Below, piece by piece: positions 58,331 to 64,000 of a stretch of DNA of 64,000 nt. The stretch comes from Motacilla alba alba. Taxonomy: Eukaryota; Chordata; Aves; Passeriformes; Motacillidae. A program made the position numbers and the translations under genes. Where the stretch lies: the NCBI RefSeq assembly GCF_015832195.1, contig NC_052020.1, forward strand, positions 9,678,254 through 9,742,253, given 5' to 3'. Numbering within the stretch: the stretch's first letter is position 1; each line of letters opens with the position of its first letter. Under the pieces are notes generated by a model. It saw only the letters and a list, made by a program, of their open reading frames with translations. It was not told the origin of the DNA and ran no database searches.

Positions 58331-60229
58331 TCTTTATAAGTGCAGAGCTCTATGAGCTGGACTGAGGCCTCACAGAAGCACCTGAAGCCACTTTCCTTGA
58401 GGCCACTTTCCTTTTCCTTTCTTATTTTTAAATTCACTGTGTTTGCTTTACACATAACACAGGCTATGCCAAGATCAACCATCTGACCCTCAAGGCCTCC
58501 AGACGCTGCTCTATGTAGGGTTATTACACTGAACTGGGGTTTAATTATATTTAAATAGTGAAAAGTCAAAGCGCTGCTGCTGCGCTAGCCTCCCTGCCCC
58601 TCCATGATCCATTTCTCCCCACTGCCTCCCATGGTTTCCTTGGAAACATATGCAAGCTTAAATTGGATTGACATTCACTTAGTGGACAGATGGAGTTTGG
58701 AACAGCCCAGCGCCTGAAATTCAAGGCCAAGCCTTGGGATATGTCACGTTATCAATACAAAAAACAGCCCCCGAGCTTTGTGGGAAGGGGAAGGATCACC
58801 TAATTATTCAGTAACGAGCTCTGAGGTGGCATCTCAGGAAGGTCAGCGCTCACCCATTGTTCCTGATGAAAGCAGCGGGCTGAGCACGCGACCAGTTTTG
58901 TTGGGAGGGAAGGATTTAATTTTTGTTAAGCGCTGGGAAAACAGGGGAGTTCTTAAGCTCATTAGTGGTTTCAGGCAGGAGAACTGCTGCAGATCACATG
59001 TGGGCTGAGCACAGACAGCGATGCTCCATTCGCACTGTAATTAAGCCACTTGCATCCAAAACTTCATCCCTAGGCTGAAGTTATTCCTGGTAACTCATCC
59101 TGACCCACAGACACGGAGAGGGACAGGGCTTGTATCACTCCTTTACAGCCCCAGAGATGGCAGGACTGCACTTTCAGCAAAGCTGGCAATTTATTCTCAA
59201 GTGGGAATTATTCCCTGGGTCCTCTTCCACTATATGAGAAGAAACAGAACCCTGAAGAAATGAAAATAGCTTTTTTTTTTTTGTAAGGTTGGCTAAACAT
59301 TGCTTCCCAACCACACTGTCTACCCTGACAGGATTGGAAAGGATTCGCCTCTTTCCAACCAGAACACAAGGAGGACAGTAGAAATCCCACATAACTACAT
59401 CCCTAGAGATCCCTGATGAAATCCAGCATCCAGGAAGGACAACATGACAGAGTTCTTGGGAAGGAACAGCGGGGCAGCCAGCAGGCATTGCATACTCCCC
59501 CTCACCAGGAGCTCTGCCCATCACATGCTTGGTTATGGCAGGGGCCATCTCCAGGTAATCACCACCTCCAGGAATTAGGGACATGCCACAGAGTCAGGGT
59601 TACCAAGTAATTTTTAAGGAATAGATCCCCAAAATGCCTGGTTTGCTTCTGCTGCTTGTGCCATTTGCTGAAAGCTAAGGAATTCCCGGGTTGGGGTTTA
59701 CCTGTCCAACTCAGCATTTCTGTACCTGTTCTGACACCTGGCATTTAGCCAGGATTTTAATAAAATCTCTTTTTTTCTCTGTCTGCACGTGATTATAGCT
59801 GCCAAATCCTTTTCCTTTACTATCCTGCTCACCTTGGAGAGAGCTGCTCTGTCTCCTCACTCTGAGCCATCTCCAACCTTGAATCCTTCCACTGACTTTG
59901 GCTGAGCTGAACAAAGGAACAAACCCAAACATGCCTCTTGCATCTGTTTCCTACGAGTTTTCTATTCATTAAAAATAAACCTCCTGCTGCCCACTAGTTC
60001 CCTCCACAAGCCTACACTTTCCTGCTTTCTCTCCTTCTAAACCATTCATATTTATCAATATGTGATTATTGCAGCTTAATCCTCATTGCCTGCATTCCCC
60101 CCTGGCGCCTCTCCATCCTCCCTCAGCAGAGACCTCGATGCTCCTCTCCACCCCGCCTCAAATCCTGCTCTTTTTTACAGAATTCCCAACCCTGAGCCAG
60201 CCACAACACGCTCAACCTGCCAAGTGCCC

Positions 60230-60650
60230 GAACAGAGCGAGCGCTCCCGAAGGGATTTCAGGGACGTGGCCCCGATCCGTTTCCCGTTAGGATGCTCGTT
60301 AGTTCACCGAACTCGCCCGGCGAGGATGTGGAGCCCGGGAGTGCGAGGATGTGGAGCCCGGGAGTGCGAGGATGTGGAGCCCGGGAGTGCGAGGATGTGG
60401 AGCCCGGGAGGGCGAGGATGTGGAGCCCGGGAGGGCGAGGATGTGGAGCCCGGGAGGGCGAGGCTGCTCCCGGCTCCAGCAGCATCGGCCGCGCTCCCCG
60501 CGGCTCACCCGCCTGCTCCCTCCTGCCTCCGAAACTCGGCTCAGCCATCCTTCCCTGGCATCCCGGAACCCCCCGCTTCTCTCCTCCGCTGTCGGTTTAA
60601 GCCCGTTCCAGGTATTCCGCGGGCACCCGGAGACACAATGAAGACGAGCA
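60230..60650 (-). promoter_or_regulatory. BAHD1: CpG island with candidate BAHD1 promoter and exon 1
   Basis: A sharply GC- and CpG-rich block surrounded by AT-rich sequence. On the minus strand it contains a near-consensus donor (GGCGG then GTGAGC, with GT at 60,508-60,507). This could join an untranslated exon 1 (about 60,509-60,600) to the acceptor at 46,229. It carries a 23-bp minisatellite on the intron side of that donor. Assignment to BAHD1 is by position and orientation, so a bidirectional or unrelated promoter remains possible. Confidence 0.45.
60320..60463 (+). repeat. 23-bp minisatellite, six copies
   Basis: Six full tandem units of 23 bases (60,320-60,457), each containing GAGGATGTGGAGCCCGGGAG, plus the first bases of a seventh. 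Units 1-3 end in GT and units 4-6 end in GG at the same site, suggesting stepwise duplication of two unit types. The period is not a multiple of three, so a translated version would cycle all frames. Confidence 0.96.
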
Positions 60651-63485
60651 CCGGATAACGCTGTGCTGCGGGAAGGCTGGCTGAAGCTCCCGATTTTCCC
60701 TGCTTCCCACAGGCCACAGGCAGGAACAATAGAAGGCCAGGCACGGTGTAAGTAGGAAGCGATGCCTGGGATCTCGATGCTTCCCTAGCACTGAGATTTT
60801 ATTTCAAGGATGATAATTCAGACACTGAAAAATCAGCTGCCAGCAAAGCAGTTTTATTGCAATCAATGAGAGGGAAACGTCTGCTTTTTATTTCTAAGAG
60901 CCTCGTAAATAATTTGAAATATTGAGATACAGGCAGCCTCTAAAAGCCAAGATCTTTCATTAAAAAAAAAAAAAATCAAGGCTGCTGAGCTGTAGAGTTT
61001 CAAAGCTGAGCGTGAGAAAGCCCTTCAAAAACTGCGGGAAGAACAATGGGTGCCAGTGAGCGCTCCTGTGATGTGCCTTACAAAGGGGGAAAACCTAAAC
61101 ATCATCCTTTTCTTTAGTCATACCTTTGTTTAGGAGAACTGGGACACGAGGAATGCAGCACCCGGCAGCTCGGAGCCCAGGCATCATCTTATTCCCGAGC
61201 GCCACACGTTTAACACAAATCCCACCTGCTCTCCACGTGCCTTTTCCTGGAGCACTTGTGTCCACAACAGGGCAGTGCCCAGGGAATACAGCAGGAGAAA
61301 AATCCCACCTGGGCTGCATCCCCTTCTCTGGCAGGGGAAGCAGGGAGCCACAAGACACACGGATCCCGAAGCCTCCCTGCAGCCAGCATCCCCGTGCCGG
61401 CTGTGCCATCCCATGGGATGAGCTGACACCCTGCCAATGCCACCAGACTCCCGTCACGGCGCCTGGCTGCACGTGTGACAGCAAACACCCCTCAAAATCC
61501 CGCGCTGCCAAGTCTCCAAAAGCACTGGGAATTTTAAACGGCGAAGGAAGGGGAATGACAAACCGAGGGATTCCAAGCAGCCCTCGGACAGGGTCCGGCC
61601 AAACACCTCTCCCGAAAATGCACCTCTAATCTAAGAGCTGCTAAGAGAGGCGATAAAAGCGGCATTCCCGGCCGTGCCACGTGGGAAAAGCGCAGCGGCA
61701 GGGCCCCGAGCACGGCGTGCTCCCGAGGAGTGACACACATTCCCTCCCCATTTAACAGTGTTGATTGAGCTGCACGCCACCGGCACGGCTCGGAGCCCAG
61801 GGGGGACGGACTGCCCGCTGCCACCGGGCTCGCAGGGCGCTACATCCCTCATTCCCACCGGGTTGCATTCAAGGAAACACACATCCACGCGTTTCCCCCG
61901 CCATCAACCAGCAAGAGCCCAGCACCGCCAAATGTGAGCGTCGCTCACAAATCAGGCCAAAATCAACAGCGTCCCTTGAATTATTTTTGACCCACGTGGA
62001 GTTAATAACCACCCGCCCTCTATGGAAGATGTCCTGAAATTTAATGTGTATCAATAAGTAGCAGATTGAAGGGAAAACAACTGCTCCTCCAGGGCAGCCA
62101 TCCTCATTTTCAGCTGCTTTTCTTCAGAAGCAGAGCAGCACTGCCATCCCCACTGAGGGACTTCCACTATGATTTAAATCAAATCATTCTTTGGAAATTA
62201 TACAATTGTAATTTTGAGAGACCAGAGATTTCACAAAGCGGTTCAGGTTCAGTTCTCTCAGCTGACCTCACTTCTTATATCCTGCCAGCTCTCCATACTC
62301 TGATTTTATAGGGGTTTCACCCACATGGCCAGAGAAAAAATAACATGGAACAGATCAATTAAACTCCAATGGCACAAATATTGACAGGGCCCAAATGAGT
62401 TGATTTTAAAACAGATTTATATTTATTTTTCTTAATGATACCCTTGGTTTCTCTTTTTAATAACTTCAGTCCCTCATTTCACTTTATTGCATGATAAAGT
62501 TTTCCAGTGTCTAGTTCTTGTAATGGAAGGGTTTTTTAAATTCACATGAAATATTACTGTGACTCTATTCTACTTTATGTATAATAAAGCTCCATGCTAA
62601 AATAGCAAATCTGGGCAACAACTGGACAAAGTTATGGCATTGTCCCATACAATCTCAAGATTGTAGTGTTTTAAGAAGTGTTTTAAGAAATAAAACCAGT
62701 AGTATCAAATTTAAGTGTATTTTCCCCATTTCAAGGATATCAGGCGCCAGTACAAGTGTGAAAGCATAGAGAGTTAAATTATGATGGTCTTCTTACAGGT
62801 AACTCATTCACTGAGAACAACAATCTGGCCACAAATTTCAATATTTTCTGCCAATAAATCCACATCTCTGGTCTCAATAAAAGAGGAGCTGCCATGCTGG
62901 ACAGCTGTGATCATGGCTGAAGGACCCAAAGCCTCCAGTCCTCATGCTGAAGCACAAGGAACAATTCCTTCTGAGCATCCTCCACTAAACATCCCCTGGT
63001 CTTCCCTTTAAACACTGCCTGCATCCAAAACTGCGACGTCTTCCAGACTTCACACTCAGAGAACAGCTCAAGACAGCCCAAATGTGCAGCTGGGTATATA
63101 ACCAGCTCACCTATGAGCTGCTGGGAACAGGCACATAAATCATCACTCACAGGGTGAGTTCAAGCAGGAGAGCAAACCAGACGGTGGGAGTCCTCGGATG
63201 GGGCAATCCCCCAGGATCGAAGCACATCCCTCTCTGTCACAGCCCAGCCACCCCAGCCCCTGCCAGCTCACAGCTTGTGTTTGAAGCTATTTTCAGATTT
63301 ATGACTTCTTTGGGCCGCTTATTTTTGGTTGGGTTTTTTTTTTCCCCTGTATTTCCCAGTCATCTGAACACTGCCACATTTATTATTATCAACATGAGAG
63401 TTATGACTTCTTCATTCGGCTGGTTGGGTGTGACGCCGAGGCTGTTCTGCCGCTGCTTCCACGAGTTGAATCCCCATGGTTAACT
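60651..63485. other. Region upstream of the presumed BAHD1 promoter
   Basis: No coding exon recognised. It includes a second moderately CpG-rich stretch (61,650-61,860) and AT-rich unique sequence (62,160-62,780). In human the next gene is IVD, but no IVD-like coding sequence is visible here. Confidence 0.55.
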
Positions 63486-63487
63486 GA

Positions 63488-63700
63488 GATCCCAGAACCA
63501 ATGAGCTTGGAAAAGAACTCTGAGATCATCAAGTCCAACCTGTGACCAACCACCACCCTGTCACTCAGCCCAGAGTGCCACATCCAGCCCTTCCTTGAAC
63601 ACCTGCAGGGATGGGCATTCCACCACCTCCCTGCTGTCATCCCCTTCCAGTGCCTGACAACCCTTTACAGGAAGAAATCCCTCCTGATGTCCAAACGGAG
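63488..63700 (-). mobile_element. CR1 LINE fragment, second subfamily
   Basis: Reverse-oriented CR1 with 'agatcatcaagtccaacctg', 'ccttccttgaacacctgcag' and 'atccctcctgatgtccaaac'. It is the same subfamily as 20,223-20,640. Confidence 0.9.
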
Positions 63701-64000
63701 ACAACCAACTGGGAGATGGGGCAAAAAAAAAGCCCCACACAGCTCCTTTTGGATGTGATATTTGCACATCTGAGCACACCTTCCTGTTCTTGCAGCGCCA
63801 GATCTCATCATTCATTCATTTGCTTGTGATCTGAACATGATGCCAAGCAGCGAGCATGCCTTTGCCTACCACTCCTAATTATTTTTCAATTGTTTACTTT
63901 GGACAGATTTGCTGCTAAGGGCTTATTTTTAGTGCTGCAGCAGCATTAGAAAAGCTTTTGCTGAAGGGTGGATTTCCCCCCAAATCACGGCCAGGAGCTC

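Larger units (their letters stand above)
46232..60506 (-). other. BAHD1: Presumed BAHD1 first intron
   Basis: About 14 kb upstream of the first coding exon without recognisable coding sequence. It contains eight CR1 fragments, a polypurine tract at 51 kb, and AT-rich unique blocks at 47.15-47.5 and 52.8-53.4 kb. The human gene likewise has an untranslated first exon and a long first intron. The upstream limit depends on the candidate exon 1 near 60.5 kb. Confidence 0.5.

Noticed and set aside
60086..60658. 190-residue frame with repeated peptide across the 60.3 kb minisatellite
   Set aside because: The 23-bp unit lets all frames stay open. There is no homology, and the CpG-island promoter explanation is better.
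60651..64000. IVD (next gene in the human order)
   Set aside because: Looked for acyl-CoA dehydrogenase motifs on the minus strand and found none; IVD probably lies beyond the window.
1..64000. CRISPR arrays, bacterial operons, tRNA or rRNA genes
   Set aside because: The tandem repeats lack unique spacers and the genome is vertebrate. I noticed no tRNA box A/B pair or rRNA sequence by eye, though a dedicated scan was not possible.

Overview
This is a stretch of vertebrate nuclear DNA, almost certainly from a bird. It has intron-containing genes, CpG islands and vertebrate polyadenylation signals. Fragments of CR1 LINEs, mostly 3' ends as is usual in birds, occur about every 3 kb. I recognise three genes that are neighbours on human chromosome 15q15 (CCDC32, CHST14, BAHD1), plus one peptide G-protein-coupled receptor (GPCR) gene between CCDC32 and CHST14. 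I did not identify the species.

Layout. (1) 1-1,060: the last exon and 3' UTR of CCDC32 on the plus strand. (2) About 4.4-8.8 kb: a receptor gene on the plus strand, with a CpG island at 4.45-4.85 kb, a probable untranslated first exon ending at 5,056, one coding exon at 6,272-7,357, and a polyadenylation signal at 8,748. The protein is closest to the prolactin-releasing peptide receptor (PRLHR) family. (3) 17.56-19.8 kb: CHST14, a single-coding-exon dermatan 4-O-sulfotransferase on the minus strand. (4) 30.8/33.5 kb up to about 60.5 kb: BAHD1 on the minus strand. Six coding exons lie at 33,769-46,211. A long first intron probably runs to a GC-rich island at 60.2-60.6 kb that would hold an untranslated exon 1. 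(5) 60.6-64 kb: no gene recognised; the next human neighbour, IVD, is not visible.

The remaining DNA is intergenic or intronic. It holds at least 22 recognisable CR1 pieces, several microsatellites (a perfect 25-copy GGGAT array and two ATT arrays), a 23-bp minisatellite inside the presumed BAHD1 promoter island, a 180-bp polypurine tract, and an orphan CpG island at 23.4-23.75 kb. The genes are not an operon: CCDC32 acts in clathrin-adaptor biology, CHST14 in Golgi glycosaminoglycan sulfation, BAHD1 in heterochromatin silencing, and the receptor in peptide signalling. What links them is conserved gene order.

Limits. Splice sites and coding exons were read directly and are well supported by reading frame and remembered human homologues. 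Untranslated exons, promoters and 3' ends are inferred. No database search was possible.
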